From the NCBI GenBank assembly GCA_009692745.1, contig SHYO01000025.1:1-35747 (forward strand): a stretch of DNA of 35,747 nucleotides. Direction: 5' to 3'. Every line of letters starts with the position of its first letter. The stretch's first letter is position 1. Positions 8,692 through 15,639 of the stretch are shown here, piece by piece. Origin of the DNA: Chloroflexota bacterium (lineage in GTDB: Bacteria; Chloroflexota; Anaerolineae; Epilineales; SHYO01). Position numbers and translations under genes: made by a program. The notes beneath the pieces are model-generated. The model did not search any database. It had not been told where the DNA came from and saw only the letters and a program-made list of their open reading frames with translations.

Positions 8692-10053
8692 ATGTCTTCG
8701 GCTTTCTTGCAATGCATCTCTTGCGCCGCTATCTTTCCCACCACCCAACCGCTATACCAATGTTCCCATTGTGGTGATCTGTTAGACGTCAACTATACCC
8801 TTGACCCGCTGGATCCCACCGAAATCAAGGAGCGCTGGCGCCAGCGTCGCCTGTCGCGCCGTCCCATAGATATCAGCGGGGTCTGGCGCTACCGGGAGCT
8901 GATCCCTTTCTACGGCCAGGAAGAGAATATCATCACCTATCCCGAGGGGAACACTGCCTTACTCTCAGCCCCGCGTTCTGCCCGCTACGCCGGACTGCGC
9001 AGCTTGCAGGTCAAGCACCAGGGCTTCAATCCCACCGGCTCTTTTAAGGACAACGGCATGACCACCGGCGTGACCCAGGCCCAGATCCTCGGTATGCGCG
9101 CCGTCATGTGTGCTTCCACTGGCAATACCTCGGCCAGTATGGCGGCCTATGCCGCGCGGGCCGGTATGTTGGGTATCGTCTTTATCCCGGAAGGGCAGGT
9201 GGCCTTCGGTAAGCTGGCCCAAAGTCTGGACTTCGGCGCCCTCACCCTGCAGATCCGGGGTGACTTCGACGTTGCCATGAGCCTGGTGCGCGAGATTGCG
9301 CCTGAAATCGGCATCTACATTCTGAACTCCGTTAACCCCTTCAGACTGGAGGGCCAGAAGACGATTGCTATTGAACTTTTGGACCAGCGAGGTTGGGACG
9401 TACCCGATCGCATCGTGGTGCCCGGTGGCAATCTCGGCAACTCCTCCTCCCTGGGCAAAGGCTTCAAGGAGCTGTATGATTGGGGGTTTATCGACCACAT
9501 GCCTCGCATTACTATTGTTCAGGCCGAAGGGGCCGACCCGCTTTACAAAACCATCACCAGCGCTGATCAGGAGAGTTTGGTCACCGTCTACGCTCGCACC
9601 CTCGCCACGGCCATCAAGATTGGCCGCCCGGTCAGTTGGAAAAAGGCCATGCGGGCGATGACCTGGACCGATGGCTGGGTCACTGAGGTCAGCGAGCAAG
9701 AGATCGCCGACGCCAAGGCCATCATCGGCCAGGATGGCATCGGCTGCGAGCCGGCCTCCGCTACTACCCTGGCCGGCGTCCGCAAGCTGATGAATCAAGG
9801 CACCGATAAACCCATTAGCGACGACGAGGATATCGTCCTGCTGCTCACCGGCCAGGTGCTCAAAGACCCGGATTACACAGTCCGGTACCACCGCGGTGAG
9901 CTTTATGAGGACTACGTCACCGAAACCCGCGTCATCCATTCTACCGGCAAGATTCGCAGTACATACGCCAACGCCCCCATCGAAGTCCCACCCGATAAAG
10001 AGGTCATCAAGCGCCTCATCGAAGAGCGCCTCAGCCAGCTTCCCAAAATCTAG
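8692..10053 (+). CDS. thrC: Threonine synthase
   Basis: A 453-residue PLP enzyme converting O-phospho-L-homoserine to threonine. The N-terminus has a zinc-ribbon-like pair CISC...CSHC (residues 9-26) common in this class. The PLP-binding segment HQGFNPTGSFKDNGM carries the Schiff-base lysine K119, and STGNTSASMAAYAARAG plus VVPGGNLGNSSSLGKG (the phosphate-binding glycine loop) confirm the fold-type II family. The C-terminal GCEPASATTLAG segment is also characteristic. GGGAG lies nine bases before ATG. A stem-loop at 10077-10116 follows the gene. The C-terminal ~60 residues after the core (VRYHRGELYEDYVTETR...) are compatible with threonine synthase of this length class. Confidence 0.94.
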   Translation: MSSAFLQCISCAAIFPTTQPLYQCSHCGDLLDVNYTLDPLDPTEIKERWRQRRLSRRPIDISGVWRYRELIPFYGQEENIITYPEGNTALLSAPRSARYAGLRSLQVKHQGFNPTGSFKDNGMTTGVTQAQILGMRAVMCASTGNTSASMAAYAARAGMLGIVFIPEGQVAFGKLAQSLDFGALTLQIRGDFDVAMSLVREIAPEIGIYILNSVNPFRLEGQKTIAIELLDQRGWDVPDRIVVPGGNLGNSSSLGKGFKELYDWGFIDHMPRITIVQAEGADPLYKTITSADQESLVTVYARTLATAIKIGRPVSWKKAMRAMTWTDGWVTEVSEQEIADAKAIIGQDGIGCEPASATTLAGVRKLMNQGTDKPISDDEDIVLLLTGQVLKDPDYTVRYHRGELYEDYVTETRVIHSTGKIRSTYANAPIEVPPDKEVIKRLIEERLSQLPKI

Positions 10054-10076
10054 CCGTTGGCTGCTGCTATCCCAAA

Positions 10077-10116
10077 TAAGGAGCCTCGCGGTAGTGATAT
10101 CCCGCGCAGCTCCTTA
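10077..10116 (+). terminator. Stem-loop downstream of thrC
   Basis: Arms TAAGGAGC and GCTCCTTA with an inner CGCGG/CCGCG stem, 24 bases after the thrC stop. There is no uridine run, so it may be a terminator without a tail or a 3'-protecting hairpin. Confidence 0.4.
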
Positions 10117-10160
10117 CATTAATCCCTGCCTTAATCAGCCACTCAGGGCTCTACGTAGCA

Positions 10161-10409
10161 TCACCCTACTATCCGCCCCACCCGCTTGACACATGGCCGG
10201 TTGAACACCTCCGCCTTGTGCGGCGCATCCGCCAATTCCCCCGTCAGGTCCTGCCCGGGAAAATGCAACCGCTCATGAGTGCCGGTGCGCCATCGCGGGC
10301 ACGCCGTCACGTCATACACAATCCCCTGATAGGCGATATACATGGGAGACTTATTATCGCCGTTGTAACGACGCAGCTCCCACTCCTTAAAGACCCGCTC
10401 CCCATCCAT
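10161..10409 (-). CDS. Small cytochrome b5-like heme/steroid-binding domain protein
   Basis: An 82-residue protein whose core YIAYQGIVYDVTACPRW followed by GTHERLHFPGQDLTGELADAPH matches the compact cytochrome b5-like fold found in many bacterial single-domain proteins. These use His residues to bind heme; H45-H49 and the later H63 are candidates, but the classical HPGG is absent. It is a soluble protein with no signal peptide. AGGAAGG lies seven bases before ATG. It is in the same direction as the cupin and aroC upstream, 77 bases from the cupin, and may be the last gene of their unit. An electron-transfer role is inference. Confidence 0.7.
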   Translation of the reverse strand: MDGERVFKEWELRRYNGDNKSPMYIAYQGIVYDVTACPRWRTGTHERLHFPGQDLTGELADAPHKAEVFNRPCVKRVGRIVG

Positions 10410-10476
10410 GATATTTCCTTCCTGTTAGGAAGTTTTTGATGGAAATTCACCTTCATGGTTAGCTGTCTGGCGCCGG

Positions 10477-10490
10477 CTGAGAGTACTCAG
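10477..10490. repeat. Short dispersed hairpin repeat, copy 2 (cupin 3' end)
   Basis: CTGAGAGTACTCAG again. It overlaps the stop codon of the minus-strand cupin gene (stop at 10487-10489). It shares 19 bases with copy 1 on one side and CCGGCTGAGAGTACTCAG with copy 3 on the other. Confidence 0.7.
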
Positions 10491-10801
10491 CTTGCAATCC
10501 CCACCAGCAGCACTAGCCTCTCGCTGCCCTTATTCGTCACGCCGTGCTCTACCCCGGCCGGCGCCCAAACCACTATCCCCGTCTCTGCGGCATACCTTTC
10601 CGCCCCTACGGTGAACTCCCCTGTCCCTTCCACTACGTAATAAAACTTATCCTGGTCACCGTGTACGTGTACATGCTGCTCCTGCCCTGGGTCCAGGCAA
10701 TTTAGTCCCAGCAGCAGTCTGGAGCTCTGAAACATGGTTGACTTATAAAACTTATCCGACCTACTCCCCGTAAATTCCCGGTAATCCCTAAAATTCTCCA
10801 T
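10487..10801 (-). CDS. Single-domain cupin protein
   Basis: A 104-residue cupin. Motif 1 is HVHVHGDQDKFYYVVEG, where two or three His can bind metal but the usual Glu is replaced by Lys (DK instead of DE), as in a known subgroup of small cupins. Motif 2 is APAGVEHGVTN (P-x-G-x-x-H). The function of such stand-alone cupins varies, so no reaction is assigned. GTGAGGT lies next to ATG. It sits 35 bases downstream of aroC on the same strand, with a hairpin repeat between them. Its stop codon lies within copy 2 of the CTGAGAGTACTCAG repeat, so the last codons (GIAS) may derive from that repeat. Confidence 0.8.
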   Translation of the reverse strand: MENFRDYREFTGSRSDKFYKSTMFQSSRLLLGLNCLDPGQEQHVHVHGDQDKFYYVVEGTGEFTVGAERYAAETGIVVWAPAGVEHGVTNKGSERLVLLVGIAS

Positions 10802-10817
10802 ACCTCACCCCTTCACC

Positions 10818-10836
10818 CGCCCAACCTGGTTGGGCG
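10818..10836. repeat. GCCCAACC hairpin repeat, copy 1
   Basis: CGCCCAACC-T-GGTTGGGCG, a 9-bp perfect stem with a one-base centre, directly after the aroC stop codon. A near copy with the same flanks (CACC before, TCAC after) lies at 15264-15280. There is no uridine run on either strand. Confidence 0.6.
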
Positions 10837-12018
10837 TCACTCTGCCACTTCTCCCGTTTTTTCGAAAAATGCCCGCTGTTGCGCCAGCATCAAATCATAT
10901 CGCGCCTTCATCTCCGCCATGCTATCTCCGCCAAGCTTTTCCAGCATGGCATCCGCCAGCACAAATGCCACCATCGCCTCGCCTACCACACAGGCGCGCG
11001 GCACAGCGGTAAAATCGGATCGCTGATATTGGGCCAGCGCCGGTGCCAAGGTCTGCGTATCGAAGGTGCGCAGCGGTTTGAGGGTGGTGCTGATGGGCTT
11101 CATCGCCACCCGTACCACCAGCGGCATCCCCGTCGATATCCCGCCCTCCAACCCGCCCGCCCGGTTTGTGTGCCGCACCGGCCAGCCATCCTCCAGGAAG
11201 ATCTCATCATGTACTTCCGTCCCTGGCCGGCGCGTATTCGCGAAGGCCGGCCCAATTTCCACACCCTTCATCGCGTGGATGCTCATAACTGCCTGAGCCA
11301 ATCTGCCATCTAGCTTGCGGTCCCAGTGTACATGGCTCCCCAACCCAATTGGCAATCCCAGGGCCACCACTTCAAAGATGCCGCCCAGGGTATCTTTTTT
11401 CAAAATCGTCTCCCGAATGAGCTGGTGCATCGCCTCTGTGGCCTGCGGGTCGGGGCAGCGCACATCCGATGCTTCTGCCTGGGCAAAGCGCTCCATATAA
11501 GGTAATCCATCCGGCAAATCCGCTTCTACGGTGCCTATCGATGCCACGTAACTCCCGATCACTACCCCAAACTCCCTCAGGAATATTTTGCAAATAGTCC
11601 CCACGGCTACCCGCATCGCCGTTTCCCTGGCGCTGGCCCGCTCCAAAATCGGCCGCATATCTGCCATACCATATTTCACCCCACCCACCAGGTCCGCATG
11701 GCCGGGACGGGGGGCTGTCAGCGCCGGTGGAACTTTATCCTTCCAATTGGCCCAATCCAGGTTCTCGATCCGCAGCGCCAGCGGCGCCCCGCTAGTCATC
11801 CCCGCAGCGGCGCCGCCCAAAATCTGCACCTCATCTTTTTCGATCTTCATCCGCCCGCCGCTGCCGAACCCCTGTTGGCGACGCATCAAATCCTGGTTAA
11901 TCTCTTCCAGCGAAAGAGATAAACCCGCTGGCATCCCTTCCAGGATACCAGTCAGACACGGCCCATGGGATTCTCCGGCGGTAAGAAAGCGCAATCCTGC
12001 GTTCATAGCGATATCCAT
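10837..12018 (-). CDS. aroC: Chorismate synthase
   Basis: A 393-residue AroC catalysing the last shikimate-pathway step, EPSP to chorismate, with reduced FMN. It begins with LRFLTAGESHGP, continues with RRQQGFGSGGRMKIEKDEVQILGG, and shows the R-A-S-A-R-E-T-A segment (ERASARETAMRV) and the GLEGGISTGMPL loop, all hallmark motifs. The start is uncertain: AGGAGG is one base before the ATG at 12018 but 13 before the in-frame ATG at 12006 (MNAGLRF). No kinase or aroA is adjacent. It is divergent from the DUF3267 gene; TATACT at 12087-12092 is a candidate -10 box for that other gene. Confidence 0.95.
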   Translation of the reverse strand: MDIAMNAGLRFLTAGESHGPCLTGILEGMPAGLSLSLEEINQDLMRRQQGFGSGGRMKIEKDEVQILGGAAAGMTSGAPLALRIENLDWANWKDKVPPALTAPRPGHADLVGGVKYGMADMRPILERASARETAMRVAVGTICKIFLREFGVVIGSYVASIGTVEADLPDGLPYMERFAQAEASDVRCPDPQATEAMHQLIRETILKKDTLGGIFEVVALGLPIGLGSHVHWDRKLDGRLAQAVMSIHAMKGVEIGPAFANTRRPGTEVHDEIFLEDGWPVRHTNRAGGLEGGISTGMPLVVRVAMKPISTTLKPLRTFDTQTLAPALAQYQRSDFTAVPRACVVGEAMVAFVLADAMLEKLGGDSMAEMKARYDLMLAQQRAFFEKTGEVAE

Positions 12019-12119
12019 TCCTCCTATTCGATCCTGCGCCTATTGTAGCCGGGGATTTCCATTGGAGCAAGCGGGCAATTCTGTGGTATACTCACAACGG
12101 ATAATAAAGGATGGCAAAT

Positions 12120-12689
12120 ATGAACAATATGGCGCCTGGCAACTGGCGCGAAATTAATCGGTGGAAACTGCTAGGAAATTCGCGGGAAATCTGGCGTCTG
12201 ACCTGGATTTCTATGGGACTGCTTGTGCCGGCCTTCATCCTGTTTATCGGCTTTGCCTGGCTCCGCGGGGGATTTGCTGATACCAACGGGCTGGACTGGG
12301 CCTTAGGCGCCTTCCTGGGCACGGCGCTCTCTATTGTCTTGCATGAAATCGTGCATGGTCTCTTTATGCTACTCTTCGGCGCCTTGCCGCAGTTTGGCTT
12401 TAAGGCCGACGTTGGCGTCTTTTACGCCACAGCTCCCGGAGCAGTTTTCTCGCGTAATCGGTATGTGATTATGGCCTTAGCGCCCTTTATCCTGCTCACG
12501 CTCGTGGCCTTGTGGGCCATTTGGACCTGGCCTGGGCGGGTGGCGATCTTCTGGAGCTTCGTCGGCGTGCTGAATTTCTCCGGCGCCGCCGGTGATATTT
12601 GGATTGCCCGCTACCTGCTCAAATACCCGGCGACGGTATTCGTCGTAGACGAAGCAGACGGCATGCGTATTATTGAACGTGAAAGATGA
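12120..12689 (+). CDS. DUF3267 family membrane metalloprotease-like protein
   Basis: A 189-residue membrane protein with four predicted hydrophobic segments (WISMGLLVPAFILFIGFAWL, the HEIVHG helix, VIMALAPFILLTLVALWAI and the following IFWSFVGVLNF). HEIVHG is an HExxH zinc motif inside a membrane helix, and GAAGDIWIARYLL supplies the Asp expected as third ligand, as in DUF3267 proteins related to site-2 proteases. The ATG at 12120 is favoured over 12111 because AAAGGA lies eight bases before it. Its stop overlaps the start of the Nudix gene by four bases (ATGA), so the two are translationally coupled. The substrate is unknown. Confidence 0.75.
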   Translation: MNNMAPGNWREINRWKLLGNSREIWRLTWISMGLLVPAFILFIGFAWLRGGFADTNGLDWALGAFLGTALSIVLHEIVHGLFMLLFGALPQFGFKADVGVFYATAPGAVFSRNRYVIMALAPFILLTLVALWAIWTWPGRVAIFWSFVGVLNFSGAAGDIWIARYLLKYPATVFVVDEADGMRIIERER

Positions 12690-13363
12690 ATGAAACCAGC
12701 GTGATGGGAGTAAACACGGAACGGCAGCTCGAATTGATACGGCGCGCGCTGCAGGGTCCTCGGCCCGGCCGGAATGCCCATCTGTTGATGATTCCGGGCT
12801 TTCGCCGGGCCTTAGCTCTGGAACAGGGTTGGGAGCCGGCCTACATCCCGCGCCACGGCGCCGTTTTGCTCTTGCTCTATCCGCGCAATGGCGAGCTCTA
12901 TCTGGTGCTCACCCGCCGCACCCATACCGTCGCTACCCACAAGGGGCAGGTTTCCTTGCCGGGTGGGGCTTTCGAAAGCGGTGATGCCAGCTACATCCAA
13001 ACTGCTCTGCGCGAAACCCAGGAGGAATTGGGGGTGCCCCTGGCCGAGGTCCACGTTTTGGGCGAATTAACCCCGCTCTACATTCCCCCTAGCCAGTACC
13101 AGATCCATCCGGTAGTAGGCTACAGCCAAACGCCTCCGGTTTTTCAAATGAACACGCACGAAGTTGCCGAGATATTGGAAATAACCCTGGAGTACCTCTT
13201 ATCGAGCAATTGCCGCCAAGAAGAAGATTGGGAGTTGGAAGGGCAGCGCTCTCCCGTGCCCTTCTTCGATGTGCTGGGTCACAAAGTCTGGGGCGCTACT
13301 GCGATGGTGCTGGCGGAATTTGTCGAAATGGTCAACCAGGCCACCCAATCCTGCGGCACATAG
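12686..13363 (+). CDS. Nudix hydrolase, CoA pyrophosphatase (NudL)-like
   Basis: A 225-residue Nudix protein. The Nudix box GGAFESGDASYIQTALRETQEELGV is clear, with REtxEExG metal ligands. Just before it, LVLTRRTHTVATHKGQVSLPGG matches the extra motif of coenzyme A diphosphatases (LLxxR...H.GQ). The usual first Glu of the box is Ala/Asp here, as in NudL relatives. It would hydrolyse CoA or acyl-CoA to phosphopantetheine and 3',5'-ADP; other nucleoside diphosphate substrates are possible. The start overlaps the upstream stop. It converges on the DegV gene with only 17 bases between the stops. Confidence 0.85.
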   Translation: MNETSVMGVNTERQLELIRRALQGPRPGRNAHLLMIPGFRRALALEQGWEPAYIPRHGAVLLLLYPRNGELYLVLTRRTHTVATHKGQVSLPGGAFESGDASYIQTALRETQEELGVPLAEVHVLGELTPLYIPPSQYQIHPVVGYSQTPPVFQMNTHEVAEILEITLEYLLSSNCRQEEDWELEGQRSPVPFFDVLGHKVWGATAMVLAEFVEMVNQATQSCGT

Positions 13364-13380
13364 CTACCTGCTCCCCGATA

Positions 13381-14235
13381 CTACTCTGTGTAAAACGCAA
13401 TCCCAATGGTGCCTGGACCGGCGTGGGCGCCGATCACCGGGCCAAGCTCGTTAGTTAGCACCTCGACACAGTTGAAGCGTTGCCGGATATACTTTTCCGT
13501 TTGGGCCGCCTCTTCGGGAGCCTGGGCGTGTAGCACGCCTACGTGTAACCGGTCACCAGGTGAGACGCGCTCACCTACCATCTCATTCATCCGTTGCAGC
13601 GCGGCTGCTTTCGTGCGGATGCGTTCCTTCGCTTCCACTCTGCCGTGCTCCAGCGCCAGGATTGGTTTAATTTTTAACAGCGTCCCCAAAATTGCTTGCG
13701 CCCCCCCTATGCGCCCCCCCCGCTGCAGGTACTCCAGCGTATCCACCACAAAGAAGATGTGTAACTTCTCGTCCATCTTTTTCATTTGCCGTAGGATCTC
13801 CGGCGCGCTCTTGTTAGCTTGCGCCAGTCGCGCTGCCTCTAGCGCCATCATACCGAGCGCCAGCGATGTCCATGCGGTATCGATGACATGGATTGGGGGG
13901 GCAATGGTTCCGCCGTCCGCCATATCTTTCAAAGCAGTCATAGCTGAATTATAGGTGCCGCTCAGACTACTGGGTATGTGTAGCGAGATAATCTCATGAC
14001 CGGCCTCTACCAACGGCTGGTACGCCTGGCGAAAATCTCCCGGAGAAGGCTGCGTAGTAGAGGGATGTAGATTAGACTCGCGTAACATCGTATAGAATTG
14101 GCTCGGCGATAAATCGATTTCATCGCGATAGAGCTTCTGTCCGAACAGGACGTACTGCGGCACTATGGTGATATCGTGCTGTTTTGCGAGGCTGGCAGGT
14201 AGGCTTGAGCTGCTATCCGTGACTATCTTGAGCAT
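13381..14235 (-). CDS. DegV family fatty-acid-binding protein
   Basis: A 284-residue DegV protein. It opens with KIVTDSSSSLP, the conserved N-terminal fatty-acid carboxylate-binding loop, and has SLHIPSSLSGTYNSA (second ligand loop), DTAWTSLALGMMALEAARL and the YLQRGGRIGGAQAILGTLLKIKPIL segment. In Firmicutes such proteins (FakB) present fatty acids to the kinase FakA; no fakA is visible here. The upstream gene on the same strand is a winged-helix regulator, and a 26-bp perfect palindrome lies between the two, so regulation by that neighbour is plausible. Confidence 0.92.
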   Translation of the reverse strand: MLKIVTDSSSSLPASLAKQHDITIVPQYVLFGQKLYRDEIDLSPSQFYTMLRESNLHPSTTQPSPGDFRQAYQPLVEAGHEIISLHIPSSLSGTYNSAMTALKDMADGGTIAPPIHVIDTAWTSLALGMMALEAARLAQANKSAPEILRQMKKMDEKLHIFFVVDTLEYLQRGGRIGGAQAILGTLLKIKPILALEHGRVEAKERIRTKAAALQRMNEMVGERVSPGDRLHVGVLHAQAPEEAAQTEKYIRQRFNCVEVLTNELGPVIGAHAGPGTIGIAFYTE

Positions 14236-14352
14236 CTGGTCCCTCTCTCATTTTCTCTTCCCATCCAGAAAATGGATATATATATAGGTATTAACCATCC
14301 GGCCGGGGAATAGTTGCGTGGTTTTCGAAAGAAACGAAATAATTCATTCCAA

Positions 14353-14378
14353 CAGGCAGTCTACTAGTAGACTGCCTG
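14353..14378. repeat. 26-bp perfect palindrome between regulator and degV gene
   Basis: CAGGCAGTCTACT followed by its exact reverse complement, with no spacer. It lies 26 bases after the regulator stop and 117 bases before the DegV start (both minus strand). It may be an operator or an intercistronic hairpin; no uridine tail follows. The rest of 14236-14404 shows nothing further. Confidence 0.7.
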
Positions 14379-14404
14379 CACTGCTCCTCTTTCGCCATGG
14401 GGAA

Positions 14405-15121
14405 TTACGACGGGGATATTTTGCCTTCCGCCTGGAAAACCGCCACCATTTCCTTCAAAAAACTCATCAGGTTGGCGCGTGCTTCCCGGTCCAGGCGTTG
14501 CAGGTTATCCAGGTATTCCTGAGAACGGGTCATCAATTGTTGCCACTCATCGCGCGAGGTGAACCCCACTCCCAAAGAAATGCCTGGTAATAAACTTAAG
14601 CTGGAGATCTCACGCAAATCCTCATTGTTCAGCAACGTTTGCAATAAAGCCTGTTCGTTAACCCGGTTATCCAATTGGCGGCGGATATTCACCAACATAG
14701 CAGCCAGCGTCTCGGCGCATACCGACAGCGCCGAATCCGTATCCGGGATGCGGCCCAGGAAATCTTCCAACAATTCCTTCTCCCCAATCGCTCCCTGGCT
14801 TAATTTCGTCAAGATGCGGCTTTTAATCTTGGTCCACTTCTCTCCGTCGCCGAGCGGGCCGGCCAATCGTTTGAACACTGTATGGGCTTTAAAAGTGGGG
14901 GAAAAGACTACGGTCGAGCGCCCCGGTCCACCTTCCTCGCTCACCACATAATCGGAAGTTAGATACCCCTTGCGCTCCAATAAACGCATCATGTCGTACG
15001 CCGTAGTGCGGCCGACACCTAATTTCTCGGCAATCGACGAGTAGTGTACCGGTTCCAAATGCTCCCGGTACAAATCTAACATCCGGTCGAGAAAGGCGCG
15101 TTGTCGCTTCGTCAAATTCAC
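14405..15121 (-). CDS. Winged-helix transcriptional regulator
   Basis: A 238-residue protein with an N-terminal winged helix (residues ~1-60): RQRAFLDRMLDLYREH, then IAEKLGVGRTTAYDMMRLLERKGYL as the helix-turn-helix, and a wing ending in GPGRSTVVFSP. This resembles LexA-like or MarR-like DNA-binding domains. The remaining ~170 residues are mostly helical, with no known domain seen, and may serve for dimerisation or effector binding. The GTG start is supported by GGAGGGGG four bases upstream and by a strong promoter at 15158-15186. It precedes the DegV gene on the same strand; control of that gene or of itself is inference. Confidence 0.7.
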   Translation of the reverse strand: MNLTKRQRAFLDRMLDLYREHLEPVHYSSIAEKLGVGRTTAYDMMRLLERKGYLTSDYVVSEEGGPGRSTVVFSPTFKAHTVFKRLAGPLGDGEKWTKIKSRILTKLSQGAIGEKELLEDFLGRIPDTDSALSVCAETLAAMLVNIRRQLDNRVNEQALLQTLLNNEDLREISSLSLLPGISLGVGFTSRDEWQQLMTRSQEYLDNLQRLDREARANLMSFLKEMVAVFQAEGKISPS

Positions 15122-15157
15122 AGATCCCCCTCCTGCTTATCTACCACACCCCATGAT

Positions 15158-15186
15158 ATTCTAGGGTATTCGTGTCCCGCTGTCAA
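15158..15186 (-). promoter_or_regulatory. Sigma-70-type promoter of the winged-helix regulator
   Basis: On the minus strand, TTGACA (15186-15181), a 17-base spacer and TAGAAT (15163-15158). The GTG start at 15121 is about 30 bases downstream of the expected transcription start. Confidence 0.7.
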
Positions 15187-15263
15187 TGTGCCCCAACAAA
15201 GCAGCACCCCTTTTCATTAATAGAATTAACCTTCCAACTTGCAACCTTTTCACCCGGTCACCT

Positions 15264-15280
15264 GCCCAACCCGGTTGGGC
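15264..15280. repeat. GCCCAACC hairpin repeat, copy 2
   Basis: GCCCAACC-C-GGTTGGGC, an 8-bp perfect stem. It lies 15 bases beyond the stop of the minus-strand acetyltransferase remnant, as copy 1 lies beyond aroC. Flanking CACC and TCAC resemble those of copy 1. Confidence 0.6.
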
Positions 15281-15295
15281 GCTCACCTTGTCATC

Positions 15296-15616
15296 TTAAG
15301 CCACTGCCCAAATATCCGAGCCTTGCTTCGGAAACAATATGTCTAACAGCACCGGTGCTTCATCCCCATCAGTCCAGCAATCCGTATAGGCATATCTCAG
15401 CTCAGCCAAATTCCTATAACCGAAGAGCAACTGTAAAAAAGTGAGATTGGGAAACGCAGCGTCCCCCCGATCTTGCTGCGCCGGTTTCCAATCCTCTATA
15501 GCCGTGATCTGTCCTTCTTCAAACACCATCTTCGCACCATTCGGCGCCACCAATAGGTCCTCCCAAATCAATTTGTACCTTACCACAATGCCATCTACAA
15601 TATAATAGTTTATCAC
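15296..15616 (-). pseudogene. 5'-truncated GNAT acetyltransferase remnant (C-terminal domain)
   Basis: A 106-residue frame whose sequence KMVFEEGQITAIEDWKP followed by FPNLTFLQLLFGYRNLAELRYAY and LLDILFPKQGSDIWAV resembles the C-terminal sterol-carrier-like part of Eis-type GNAT acetyltransferases. The catalytic acetyl-CoA-binding domain is missing: the frame opens with a GTG that has no ribosome binding site, and the glnE promoter region begins immediately upstream. It is most likely the tail of a gene whose 5' part was lost. A free-standing small protein is the alternative. The family call rests on recalled similarity and is moderately sure. Confidence 0.5.
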
Positions 15617-15639
15617 AAAACCGGCCGGCGTATCATCTT

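Noticed and set aside
8965..9939. 324-codon minus-strand frame opposite thrC
   Set aside because: It is the antisense of a well-conserved gene. Such long frames are expected in GC-rich DNA and have no protein-like motifs.
13676..13724. C-rich runs (CCCCCCC) in the DegV gene as possible frameshift sites
   Set aside because: The reading frame through them is intact and encodes conserved DegV sequence, so no shift is needed.
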